Of a DNA stretch of 64,000 nucleotides, positions 1 through 10,964 are shown one piece after another. Below the pieces are notes generated by a model. That model did no database searches, was not told the origin of the DNA, and saw nothing but the letters and a program-made list of their open reading frames with translations. Positions within the stretch are counted from its first letter, which is position 1. Each line of letters starts with the position of its first letter. This stretch comes from Thermothielavioides terrestris NRRL 8126. Lineage: Eukaryota; Ascomycota; Sordariomycetes; Sordariales; Chaetomiaceae. Made by a program: the position numbers and the translations under genes. The DNA lies in the NCBI RefSeq assembly GCF_000226115.1, contig NC_016457.1, positions 248,001 through 312,000 on the forward strand, read 5' to 3'.

Positions 1-257
1 TAGACCCACTTATAATCGTCATTGGGATCTATAGTGGACCCACTTTTATTCGTCATTAGGCCTACTTTTATATTCCTATTCATTGGTTTGATCTTTATAG
101 CTAAGAACCTTAGTGCCGATCTTCATTTTTCAAGATCGTTTAATTGTAACCCTAACCATTAAGCTTATCTTATCTTATCTTGCTTATATAAGCAGTGCTT
201 ACTTATTTAAGCAATATATATATATAAGGGTCTTTTAAATAGGAACCATTTTTAACA
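1..257 (-). repeat. Copia 3' LTR (partial)
   Basis: It matches 5836-6091 and 37740-37995 (the latter inverted). The element-sense start TGTTAAAAATGGTTCC lies at 257 and is kept unmutated here. About 418 bp of this LTR should lie left of the window. An element-sense purine-rich stretch (CTATAGGGGTA) directly abuts the LTR at 258-268 and is the likely polypurine tract. Confidence 0.92.
164..182 (-). promoter_or_regulatory. Triple GATA motif cluster in Copia LTR
   Basis: The element-sense strand reads AGATAAGATAAGATAAG, three overlapping HGATAR sites. They lie beside the palindrome GCTTATATAAGC, which also contains a TATA-like core. The same cluster is at about 5999-6015 and 37815-37833. GATA factors of the AreA/NIT2 type bind such sites in filamentous fungi. 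A role in transcription of this element is inferred, not shown. Confidence 0.5.
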
Positions 258-441
258 TACCCCTATAAGCTATATACAGAGTTTATAGATTATAGTTTTT
301 AGAGGAAAAAATGTTCTTTAAAAACCTCTAAGTTATATAAGGGAAAATTTTAAAAACCCTTATTATTATAGTTATTTAAGAGGAAAAGTATTAAAAACCT
401 CTTAGGTATAGGTAAAAAGAACTATATATTATATATAGAAG

Positions 442-473
<32 letters not shown>

Positions 474-531
474 AAAAACCTATTATTAGTATAGTATAAA
501 AGGAAAAACCTTTAAAGGTTGAAAAAACCTT
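258..531. other. Copia 3' untranslated region with AT microsatellite
   Basis: This stretch lies between the pol stop codon (532-534) and the 3' LTR. It holds several short near-repeats of the form GAGGAAAAA...AAAACCTCT and an (AT)n run at about 440-470. No coding potential is seen. Confidence 0.7.
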
Positions 532-2250
532 TTACTTATTATATTCTTCTAAATAGATATCTTGTTTCCATTTAGTTATTTTAGGTCCAGATAAAGGCTT
601 TGTTAAAGGATCTGCTAGTTGATCCTTAGTATTAATATAGACAACCTTTATTTTATTGTGTATAATAGCATCTCTTGTAAAGTGATGCCTTATATCAATA
701 TGTTTAGACCTTTTATGAAATTCGGAGTTATTTGCAAGCTTTAAAGCTGCATTATTATCCTCTATTATTACTGGAATTAGGTTATTTAGTATATTAAGCT
801 TTAGAGTCTCTATTATATATTATATTATATTATTTAAATAGAGAGCTTCTTTTGTAGCTTTAGCTAAAGCTATATATTCAGCTTTATAGCTTAATAAAGC
901 TACAGTCTTTTGAAGACTTGTATTCCAGCTTATTATATTATTGTCTCCGATAGTAAATAGGTAGTCAGTAGTAGATCTTCTACTATCTATACAGCTAGCC
1001 TAATCGCTATCGCTATAACCTTTAAGTAAAAGGTTATTTATATTATTATACCTATAAGTTATTCCTAATGTAGGATATTTAATCAGATAGCTAAAAATCT
1101 TATCAACTGCTTTAATATATTCTTTACTAGGATTAGAAGTATATTTAGCGTAGTATTATACTGCAAATGCTATATCTAATCTAGTTTTTAAAGCAAGATA
1201 TAGTAGAGATCCTATCTCTTGTTGATAGATTTTTATATCTTAATTATTTGCTAGACCTTGATTTTTATATAGTTTATTATTAAGGTCTATAAGTGTATTT
1301 GAAAGATATAGGTTATTCTTTTTATATTTTTCTAAAATGGAATTAATATAAGGTATTTGGTGTATATGTATTTCTTTCTTTTTCCTATCAATTATTATAT
1401 TTATACTTAGAAAGGTATCTATTTCTTCTAAAGATTGGAGTTTTATATATTGTGACGCCTCATTTGTAATATTATTAATATCATTTATATTAGGGCCTAT
1501 TATTATAAGGTCGTTAATATAGTAAAGTATAGCTATTTCAAGCTTGGTATTTATAAATGCACCATCGTCGTATAGAAATATAACGAATCCAAGCTTATAA
1601 AGTATGTTTAATAAGTATTTATACTATAGTCTAAGAGACTGTTTCAAGCTGTATAAAGCTTTTCTAAGCTTGTAGACTTTATTATTATCTTTATTTATAT
1701 CCTTATAATATCTAGTAGGAAGTTTAATATATATATCGGTATCTATATTAGTATATATAAAAGCGTTTTTCACATTGTATTATTGGATGTTCTAGCCTTT
1801 ATATACAGCTAATATAAAGAATATCCGATATGTTTCAGGTCGATATACTGTAGAAAAGGTTTCTAAGTAGTCGATTCCTTTAACTTAGTTAAACCCTTAG
1901 ACTACCCAACGGGCTTTATATTTAGATATATTATTATTTTTATCTTTCTTGAGTCTATATACCCAACGGCCTCCTAGAGCCTTTGTATTAGGTAGTAATG
2001 TTATAATATCCTAAGTATATTGGTTATTTAACTCTTCTACCTCTTTATTTATAGCTATTTGCCAGTCTTTAGATTTAGGACTTGTTATAGCTTCATTATA
2101 GGTAGAAGGTTCTCTTATATCTTTAAGATATAGAATATCTATAGCGCTAGGATATATATTGTATATTTGTTAGAATTCCTTATAATATTCTTTATCCTTT
2201 CTAGGTAGCTCTACTACAATTGAGCTTTTATTATTATTATCATTGGGATA
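532..2250 (-). pseudogene. Copia reverse transcriptase and RNase H (pol C-terminal part), degenerate
   Basis: Minus-strand translation gives the Copia RT active-site region as LYYINDLIII (about 1498-1532), where the family has LYVDD; the Asp-to-Asn change fits a G-to-A transition. Further on, YKAEYIALAKATKEALYL at 839-891 is the conserved block of Copia RNase H (usually AEYxALxxATxEAxWL). The frame ends DQLADPLTKPL...YLEEYNK followed by TAA at 532-534, the typical Copia C terminus. Stops interrupt the frame throughout, mostly TAG. The enzyme would copy the element RNA into cDNA in virus-like particles; this copy cannot be functional. Confidence 0.9.
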
Positions 2251-2739
2251 TTGACTACTAGAGTCGATCTATTGGGTATAAGATCGAGTTATTAGTTTAT
2301 TACTATCTTTATTATTATTATTGACAGTAGTATTATCTCTAGTAGTTATATTATCTAGTATATTATCTTTATATACTAGATCTTCACCTAATATATTATT
2401 ATTATTATTATTATTATTATTAGGTGGTATAGACTAGCTATAATATTGGTCTTCTAATATCTTAATATCTCTAACCTAAGTGGCCCTATGTTTATTATAA
2501 TTGTATACTTTATAATGATGGCTATCTTAGCTATATCCAATAAGTATACCTTTATTAACTTGGGAATCAAGTTTAGAGATATAAGGTCCTTTTATTTTAT
2601 AATATACTATAGATCCCTATATTTTTATATTGTCAATATTAGGTTTTATATTATATTTTACCTTATAGGGTGTTTTAAAGCCAATAGAACTATATGGGGT
2701 TCTATTATATATATATACTGAGGCTAATAGAGCTTCTCC

Positions 2740-3660
2740 CTATAGATATTTAGGAGCATTAGCATTGAATAATAATGCTCGTACCTTATTTAATAAAGTA
2801 CGATTTATACGCTTAGGAAAGCCATTTTGCTCCTTTGTATAAGAGCTATTAACTTGATATATAATACTTTCTTTTCGAAGATATTCTTTAAGTCTTTTAT
2901 TTATATATTTAGTACCATTATCAGTTTGAAAGATCCTAATTCTTTTATTTTCTTTATTATTTTCATTTGATGCTTTAAAATCATAGAAAGCTTGAAAAAC
3001 TTCTTCTTTAGATTTTAAAAGCTTTACCTCTAGATATCTAGAGGCTTTATCTAAGAAAGTAATAAAGTATTTATAGTTATTATAGGTCTTTGAACCGAAT
3101 GGACTACAGAGGTCACTACTTATTTTTTCTAAATAGTTATAGTAGTACTGATTTGTTCTTTGTTTATAAGGTTTATTAGTAAATTTTGCTTTTATATAGA
3201 CTTCGTAAGTATTATCCAATAGTATATTTAGATTAATTTTTTGTAAAGTTGCAGTATTGTTTAGCAAATTACTAATATTATTATTATATATATAAGCAAA
3301 ACGTATAATTATACAATAGATTTTTATCTATTGTAATATTATATATTCGTAGTAGTACTTTAATTACCTTAATAGGTAGATAATAAAGTCCCGTTATTTG
3401 TTCTCCAGTGGTTATAGTTTTTATATTATCTTAGAGATATATATTATATTTTGAGTGTATAGTTATTATATCTTTGTCTAAGGCAGACGTAGATATAATA
3501 TTAACACTAATTTGAAGTATATAATAACAGTTTCTTAGTAGTATTTTATATTTAGTATCTAGGAATTGTATATATATATTTCCTATACCTTTTATATTAA
3601 GAAAACTTGCTTTTCCCTAGCTAACCTTTTTATTTATATTTGGGTTAAAGCTATAAAACA
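2740..3660 (-). pseudogene. Copia integrase, degenerate; longest open stretch 2740-3267
   Basis: A 175-residue stop-free stretch (3267 to 2740) is clearly the Copia integrase core. It contains SDLCSPF, a first catalytic Asp block YFITFLDKASRYLEV, the second in FQTDNGTKYIN, and YTKEQNGFPKRINRTLL carrying the third (Glu) position, all in the usual order and spacing (rve family, DDE). The Met at 3267 is an internal residue, not a real start. Upstream (3268-3660) the frame is broken but continues toward the pre-integrase zinc region. The open stretch survives by chance in a polyprotein that is otherwise full of stops. Confidence 0.93.
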
Positions 3661-4798
3661 AACTTTTGTCTATAATAACATGTACTACAGATCCCGAATC
3701 TAATATAAAGTTAGCTTTATATATATTGTCCTTAGAGAAGGTATTTACCTTTTTAGCTAAATTATAATCTTTAGCTTTAAGGTAGGTATTGATATTTAAC
3801 CCTAAGGATTTCTCAGTTATTATATTATATATAGATCGGGTATTATTATTATATACCTTAGAAGTTTCGAAAGTATCGATTTCTTCTTTGTATATATTAT
3901 CAACTTGGTTATCCTCTATTAAGTCAAGAGGAGTATATTAATAAAGATAGGTAATATTTTCTTCTCTTTCTTGTCGAGGATCAATAACAATATTAATACT
4001 AGTTTTAGTAGTATCTTTATTATTACTGTAGTTATTTTTACCCTTTGAAGGTTTTTGAACCTTATTAGGTATATTTCTTTAAGAAGGTTTCTATCTATAG
4101 GGTGCCTTTTTAGGATATAAAAAGAAGCAATTGTCTATTGTATACCCTTAGAGCTTACAATAGGTACAATATATAGTCTTTTTAGTAGCTTTCCAAGGCT
4201 TTATACCCTTATATCGTTTGTTATTAAAGATAAAGACATTATCCTTATATATATACCTTTTTGCTTTGTCTATTAGACTAGAAGCAAGAGTATCAAAAGT
4301 ATAAGATTCTAGGTTTTTTCTTAATTCTTAGGTTATTGAGGCTACTAGGCTTTCAAATTGGTCTTCTAGCTTATATAAAACCTAAGCAATTACTACCTGT
4401 TTAGGTAGTATAATATAACAAGCGTATAGCTCATTAGTAAGACCTTTTACTTTATTTAAATATTCTTCAACTAAAGAAAATTTATTTAAAGTAGATTCAA
4501 ATAGGTCTTTTATAAGTAAGTACTTAGATGTAAAACCTTAAGGATTATAGAGATTCTTCAAGGCTTCCTATACTCTAAAAGCAGTAGTAATATGCTATAT
4601 TTAAAGTAGTAGGCCATTTTCGTATAGTAGCTGAATTTCAGCTAGGGCTTTTTCACTTTTAGCTTTACTAGCATTAGGGCTAGTAATAGCTTCGTTGAAT
4701 CCTAGCTTAGTTAAATAGGCAATAAGCCTTATCGACTAAATAGGGTAATTGGAATTACCTTTAAGCTTAGGAATCTTATCCTCAGTAGATAAGCCCAT
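3661..4798 (-). pseudogene. Copia gag with CCHC zinc knuckle, followed by protease region, degenerate
   Basis: The likely start ATG is at 4798-4796 on the minus strand. It opens MGLSTEDKIPKLKGNSNYPI, a usual Copia gag beginning (a short leader before a conserved 'L.G.NY..W' block, here with a stop in place of Trp). A zinc knuckle lies near 4097-4180: YCTYCKL*GYTIDNC, that is CX2CX4HX4C with its His turned to Tyr. Downstream, sense text with a DSG-like region around 3670-3700 (DSGSVVHVI) is the likely aspartic protease. Many TAG stops interrupt the frame. Gag would form the virus-like particle. Confidence 0.85.
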
Positions 4799-5400
4799 TG
4801 TATATATATAGAGGATATATATATATATACTTATTGTAAAACTTTCAATAAGGGTTTTTAAAAGTCTTTTTATTTACTAGTCAAGCTAGATAGCTAACTA
4901 GTAGCGAGAGAAAGGTAGTATTGTAATCACCGACGTAGTGAGCTAAAGATCTAGTTGATCTTAAAAGGATTCGACGATCTTAGTGATTTCCTTCCTTTGC
5001 AAATTGTCGGATAGAGTTGTTGCTTTAATATAGTAATCGACGTTTAAAATCTAAAGGCTTTGATTGTTGGATAGATCCCAAGTGTCGAGGAACTTTTCGA
5101 AGTAAAAAAGAAGGCTGTCGAGGTCTTCTATATAGAAAAGTCGAATATAGATTAGATTTGAAAGCACAAGGCTTGTTTGTCGATAGTATTCCTAATATCG
5201 AGGATTAGAAACACTTGGGACTTCGTCTTCGTCGTCGACGTTGATTTCAACTAGTATTATTTCGAAGTAAGGTTCGAAAGGTACTAGTTTTTTAGGATAG
5301 GTGAGGCACAGTGGCTCTGGCGATAGATTTTCGATATCGCTATCGATAGTCCAAGTTGTATATTAAACTTCGTAGCAAGGTAGGTTGTAAAGGGAAAACT
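4799..5400. other. Copia 5' leader, no gene seen
   Basis: About 600 bp lie between the primer-binding site and the gag ATG. The region is richer in CpG/TCGA than the coding part and contains several CGA-rich near-repeats. No ORF or recognisable RNA was found. A long leader of this kind would carry packaging signals; that is an inference. Confidence 0.6.
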
Positions 5401-5416
5401 AGCTAGGCTTATAACC
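5401..5416 (-). other. Copia primer-binding site, initiator tRNA-Met anticodon-arm type
   Basis: Directly next to the 5' LTR the element sense reads GGTTATAAGCCTAGCT. Its complement AGCTAGGCTTATAACC matches the conserved initiator tRNA-Met anticodon arm (CTGGGCTCATAACC) except at positions explained by C-to-T/G-to-A change. Copia-type elements are known to prime from a half-molecule of tRNA-iMet cut in the anticodon loop. The tRNA sequence is from memory of the conserved arm, not from this genome. Confidence 0.7.
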
Positions 5417-6091
5417 TATTAAAAGGCTAGAGCGTTGATTGCCAAATTTTCTTAGTATATTGTAGGATAGGAGCGAAGGCAAGATTAGGAGGTATTGCTT
5501 CCTTAGTTGGTTGAAGTTGAAAAGGTAGATAGATTCGTAGGATATAGAAATAGTAGGTTCACTAGTTATTAAAAGACTTAATTACTGAATAAGTGGTTCT
5601 ACTTTTAATAAAAGTAGGGAATAGGTAGTTCCACTTTTAAAAGTGGAGAAAGTGGATATATATTGATAAAAGTAGGGATATAATAAGATAAGAGTGGTTG
5701 TAACTGTGGTTATAGAAAAAGTGTTGTGTATAAGGAAGAAGAAGAGAGGTCAAAGGTGGGAGGTTGGACCTCGATATATAGACTTCTTCCTCCTAGTTAT
5801 TACCCGCTTTATAGGCCCACTTTTAATCCACTTTTAGACCTACTTATAATCGTCATTGGGATCTATAGTGGACCCACTTTTATTCGTCATTGGGCCCACT
5901 TTTATATTCCTATTCATTGGTTCGATCTTTGTAGCTAAGAACCTTAGTGCCGATCTTCGTTTTTCAAGATCGTTTGATTGTAACCCTAACCCTTAAGCTT
6001 ATCTTATCTTATCTTACTTATATAAGCAGTACTTACTTATTTAAGCAATATATATATATAAGGGTCTTTTAAATAAGAACTATTTTTAATA
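5417..6091 (-). repeat. Copia 5' LTR, full length (675 bp)
   Basis: It is equal in length to the solo LTR at 37740-38414 and very similar to it. It ends on the plus strand at 6091 in Tad-1 LINE sequence, with GTATA (6092-6096) as the likely right-hand target duplication. On the plus strand (antisense to the element) it holds a 70-codon stop-free stretch at 5726-5938, also present in the solo LTR. Promoter-like elements (GATA cluster, TATATAAG) are in the first 100 bp of the element sense. Confidence 0.93.
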
Positions 6092-8318
6092 GTATAGAAT
6101 CTATATAAGAAGTGCTCTAGCTTAAAGTAGGTATATATAATCACTATAAATACTTTTAATAGCTTACCCTCCTTATTATAAGCTTTAAAGAACTTATTAA
6201 TAAAAAGGTTTTTACTAAGCGCTTTATTCGATTCTATATAGCTTATAATCTCTATAATCTTAGTACTATAGACCTCTTAGTTAATAGGTATAGTATTATA
6301 AAAAGACCTTCTAGACTAGTCTTAGTTAAGTATACTATTGTACTACGCTTATAATATAGAGAAGAAGCGTCTTACTAGTGCTTTAGCCTTCTAGACGTAT
6401 ATTACAACGCTCTAGGGCTTACTAAGCCCTAGCTAGAGCGTTAGCAACGCTAGAGGCTTAGGGCGTTAATAGCTTTAAAGTTGTACCTATCTCTTAATAT
6501 CCTATATTAGCTTCTATTCCTTCGACACTTTAGTAAAAGAATAGTGCTAATATAGTATCTATAACTAGCTAGCGTAGTATTTAAATCATTGTATTGCCTT
6601 ACAGTAGTATATTTAGGAGCTTGCTATATAGCTCGATCGCTAGATATACTTAGCCCTCCTCGCTTCTTATATCGCTTTATCAACTTTAAGGTTCTACTAT
6701 AGTATATAGGATCCCTAATTAAGCTTTTAATATAGTGTCGCTATATCTATAATATTAGTTAGCTTATATATTAGAGTATCTACTATATCTTTAAGTTCCT
6801 TTATTATATTAACCTCCTTTAATAAGGTAAGGAACTATACTTTAGTCTTATACCTTTTATAGTCTAATAGCTCCTAGCTATAGCCTAGCAACGTAGTAGT
6901 TCTACTACTACTCCCCTTTAATAGCATTTTAGCTATCTAAGGTATATAGTCTAAGCCTACTAAGTCGAGTAGCCCTAGCTACTAGGTACTACTACCCTAC
7001 ATTGCTTAGATATAGTTGATTATACTATCTCTATTACTCTATCAAACCTAGGTAGATATATTATAAAGTATATAGAACTTAAGCTCCTATTCTACTATAA
7101 TCTAGAGTAGTATATTTACTAACTAGGAGATTCTATTATATTTATCCTATATTAGGTAGTAGGCATTAAAGTCGCCTATAAGTATATTATACCCTCTTAG
7201 CTTCTACTCTACTAGGGCGTAGAGTAGCGACTACTACCTTAGCTCCTAGTTAGGCAAGTAGATAGACTATATTGTAAAGGGGTCCAACCCCTTCTTCTTA
7301 AACGTTATTGCTACCTAGTCTTCCTTAGCCTTAGTAGACTATATTATATAGTCGAGGCACTTACTTATATACAACGTTGCCCTACTAGCGCTATATATTA
7401 TTTTATACTATTTACCATGTTTATAAGGTTAAGCTAGTAAAGTTGTAGTTAGATAGATTAATAGCTTTTAAATTGCTATTAGGTTAAACTCCTCTCTCCC
7501 TTTTAGTACTTAGTTAAAGTAGTATCTACTACTATCGATATTCTAATAAAGTACTTTTAGTATTATAGCTATATATTTAGTATAGAATAGAGACCTTTAG
7601 TTATAACTATATTAGGCTATAAAGCTAGCTCTATATTTATATTGTATAGAGGCGCTATATAAGTAGTACTCTTGTTCTATACCCTAGCTCCCTAGAACGT
7701 TTATAAGAGTACTTTAAACTAGAATAAGTCTATACCGTTGGAGCGCCCTACCTTCTAGATATTAGTAGGCTAGCTTACCTTAGTAAGATACTTCCTTAGG
7801 TACTACTCCCCTAACTTATCCTCCTAGCTTCTACACTATATACTTATCTCTATTACTGTCGTTGCCTAAGGCTAGAGTATATAGAATATAAGTAGATAGT
7901 TAAGGAACTGCTCTCTTATACATTTATACTACTCCTTTACAACTTTATAGCTTATATTAAAGGCTATATAGGCGTCTTTGCAATTAATATACTTTGGCTA
8001 GTACCTAGCTAGGTCGGTCTTTATAAGGCACTACGCCTCTTGCTCTCTTATAATACTACTATCGCTATACGCTATATAGATATAAATTAGACAATGTACC
8101 TCCTCCTCTTTATAGAATATTGCCTTATATCTCTATTTCCTATATTTAAAGTATAGAATCGTATATATTATATCTTTACAGCGCTTATAAAAGTAGACTA
8201 TATAGTTAAGTAGAATACCCTAGTCGATAAGCTTTATAGCTTCCTCAACTATATAGAGCTCGACTAATATATATATTGTTTATAGCCTTTAACTATCTTT
8301 AGTATTACCCTATAGTAT
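6092..8318 (-). mobile_element. Tad-1 LINE, fragment 1 (RT N-terminal part, endonuclease, ORF1 C-terminal half)
   Basis: This fragment is homologous on the minus strand to about 17.2-19.4 kb of the plus-strand copy Tad-4. It carries the N-terminal part of reverse transcriptase, the APE endonuclease and part of ORF1, all riddled with stops. Its 3' part lies left of the Copia insertion, outside the window. It is interrupted at 8318 by Tad-2 and continues at 10806. CCCTATAGTAT at 8308-8318 is the left copy of the Tad-2 target duplication. Confidence 0.88.
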
Positions 8319-10794
8319 TATTATTATTATTATTATTAATCTTATACTAAAGAGGCACTTAGTGCCTTGCTACTAAGGGCAAGCGGTCCCTCTACCTCTA
8401 TATATACTACTTATATATGGCGTCTACGCTATGTTCCTACTATATAGGGCGGGCCTCCCTAATTTCCCCTTTCTAATTTGCTAGAACTTACCTTTCTAGC
8501 CTAGTAGCGACAGAGATATAGCGGCCTATATAGCCCGTTATACGCTATTTGCTTATATAGTACGCTTCTAGTATAAACGCCTTAGTCGCTAGGCGCATAG
8601 TATATATAGGGAGAGCGGCTAGAGGCCAACCTTCCTATACCTCTTCTTCCTCTTATAGCCTCTACCTATATCACTGTTCTTATAGCTACTTGCTAGAGGC
8701 TCCTCTACTATACTGTCCTAGCTACTATATACCAACTACATATTTATAGAGCCTTCTACTACTCCCTTATATCTTACTTCGCCTTCGACGTTCAGTTTAA
8801 GCGTTAGCCAATACTCTTATAGGCGCCTAGTATACATTAGCTATCCTATAAATGCTTAAACGCCCCTCCTACTCCTAAGTAGTATAAGTAGTATATACTA
8901 GTCTTAGACGCTAGGCCTTCTTACTATAATCGCTAGGTCTTTATAGCGTATTGCGAAGTAGACAATGGTTTTAAGCGCTTTACTATAGTAGTAAAGTAGT
9001 ATAGGCGTATCTAATACACTTTTCTAGAATAGGAATTACTTTAAGCTAATAGCTCCTATATATACCTATATAAAGAAAGAGCTCTATACCTTGCTAAAGT
9101 CCTTATATACCTATAATATCTAGGTAGAAGGCTCTAGGCTATATAGATCAGCTACTTCTCTATAGCGTATCCTCTTTAGCCTCCTAGTGTCTATATAGTG
9201 TATCTATAGCTCTCTATATACCTTCTACTCCTCTACTATAACTATATCTATATTAGTATAAAGCTAAGGCTTTTAAAGCTTCTATCTATTGTCTTTACTA
9301 CTTTCGCCCTATACCTCTTCTACTACTATAGGGCAATATAAAAGGAGCTATTCCTTAGCCTATAACTACCTCTGTTCTATAGAGGAATCCTCTATAGCTA
9401 GCCTCGTCCTTAGGGTATAACGTATATAGCGCCTCCTCTTTAGCCTCGACGCTACCTTCGTATATATATTGTATAGGAGCTATATAAGCCCTACCCTCTA
9501 AAGGCTTTGCTTAATATATACCGTCTAATAGTTAAGGTATAAGTCGATAAAGGGTACTTAGATCTTACTCTTAAGATTATAGACTAGTATAGCCTTATAT
9601 ACGTCTATAACTATCTAAAGGCAACCTAACTATATTATACTAAAGCTATATACAATCCTATATAGGGTTTCTCCAACTAATATCAGAGTATACAATACTA
9701 CTACTCTATATAAAAGGACATTACTAATAACCTTTATATAGATCTTCTAAGCTTATATAATATATACCCTATATGTCTTCGCTATAAGCCTTATAAGGGC
9801 GAACTTCTATATAGCTATCTTCGCCTCTACTACCTTCTTATACGTCTTAAAGGAGAGCTTACAATCTAGCTATATACCTAGGAACCTTACTAATTCTACT
9901 AAGGCGAGCCTTGGTTAGCCTTTACCTAAGATATTGACGACCTCTATATATAGCCGCTATACCTTTATAAAGTAGATAAGCTCGCTCTTTGTAAGTTTAA
10001 ACTATATACTCTACTCTACTATCTATTTCTTATACTTGGTAAACCCCCTTTCTAATATATAGTAGTATACTAGTATATCCTATCTAAATGTAAGGAGGTT
10101 AATGTTATTTATATACCTAACCGTTAAGAGCCTAGTATATACCTCGAGGATATAAAATAGGGGGGTAATAAAAAGGATAAATAGCACTAGCGACAATAAC
10201 GAGCTCTACAATGTACTTTACTACAAAGTTATAGACTTAGCTATAATCCTATTGAACTATAGGCGCGCTATATAATCTTCGAAATAGCTCTTTAAAAGTA
10301 TAATCAGCTTCCTCTTGAAACCTAGTTCCTAAAGCGTATATAGTAGCTAGACCTAGTCGACCTAGTCGAAGACGCCTTTTAAGTCTAGCTATAATAATGA
10401 AACGTAGACGCTATACGCTTATACCGTCTTTACTATATTAGTCACCACCTAGATCGCCACCTCTATAGACCTATACTACCAGAAGCCCATCTACATCCCT
10501 AAGAGCAGCTTATACACCTTGGCTATATATATTACTCAATCTACGATAGCCGCTTCGATAATTTTGCCTACTGTACTAAACAACGATATTAGGCAGTACG
10601 CCCCTACCTCCGTTAGCTGCTCTAGAGACTTCCCTAGCTTCCTAAGGACGACTACCTATATAGCGTAGAATCTATATAGGAAATGCTCTAGCTTAAAGCA
10701 GGCGTGTATAATCGCTATAAGCACCTCCGACAGCTTGCTCTCTTTGTTATAGGCCTTAAGGAACTTGTTGGTAAAGAGGTCCTCGCCAAGCGTG
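8319..10794 (-). mobile_element. Tad-2 LINE, 5'-truncated (about 2.5 kb)
   Basis: The element starts on the plus strand with its complementary tail (TTA)n, then ATCTTATACTAAAGAGGCAC, the common 3' end of the family. It runs through the C-terminal tail, RNase H-like domain and RT to a point inside RT (near 10790), where it stops abruptly: 5' truncation of the kind expected when target-primed reverse transcription aborts. It is flanked by an 11-bp direct repeat CCCTATAGTAT (8308-8318 and 10795-10805), and the Tad-1 sequence is continuous across it. The 3' stem-loop is at about 8352-8367. Confidence 0.92.
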
Positions 10795-10805
10795 CCCTAT
10801 AGTAT

Positions 10806-10964
10806 ATATAGCCTTATATATATGATCTAGACCTTGTTCTCTCTTACTAAGTCTACTACTAGGCGGTTAAAGCTATCTCTATACCTCGTTAGAGTAGCTA
10901 GCTAAACGCCTTTCGCTAGTACTATAAAGATATAGCGTTTAAGTACTATAGTCGCCCTAAATAT
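10806..10964 (-). mobile_element. Tad-1 LINE, fragment 2 (ORF1 middle)
   Basis: This short piece of Tad-1 ORF1 lies between the Tad-2 and Tad-3 insertions. It matches Tad-3 15520-15680 and Tad-4 around 17.05-17.21 kb. TCGCCCTAAATAT at 10952-10964 is the left copy of the Tad-3 target duplication; the right copy at 22158-22170 differs by one C-to-T change. Confidence 0.88.

Larger units (their letters stand above)
1..6091 (-). mobile_element. Ty1/Copia LTR retrotransposon, RIP-degenerate, left LTR cut by the window edge
   Basis: Read on the minus strand, the element runs from its 5' LTR (5417-6091) through a primer-binding site, a long leader, gag, integrase, reverse transcriptase and RNase H to the 3' LTR (1-257, incomplete). 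Integrase before reverse transcriptase is the Copia order. The LTR is 675 bp and starts TGTTAAAAATGG (mutated to TATTAAAAATAG in the right LTR), with TAACA at its other end. A 675-bp solo copy at 37740-38414 fixes both LTR ends. The sequence following 6091 is Tad-1 LINE, so the element is nested in it; the other flank is outside the window. The reading frame has many stops, mostly TAG where CAG or TGG would be expected. Confidence 0.93.

Noticed and set aside
440..470. AT microsatellites and many TATATA runs
   Set aside because: Explained by RIP-driven TpA enrichment and simple-repeat slippage; not a CRISPR array, origin or regulatory array.
2488..2721. 77-codon plus-strand open frame
   Set aside because: It lies antisense to the Copia pol between integrase and RT, is very AT-rich and hydrophobic by composition, and has no family resemblance.
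5975..5995. Telomere-like TAACCCTAACCC in the Copia LTR (also near 150 and 37840)
   Set aside because: Only two units, at a fixed place in the LTR. It is part of the LTR sequence and not a telomere or a telomere-healing event.
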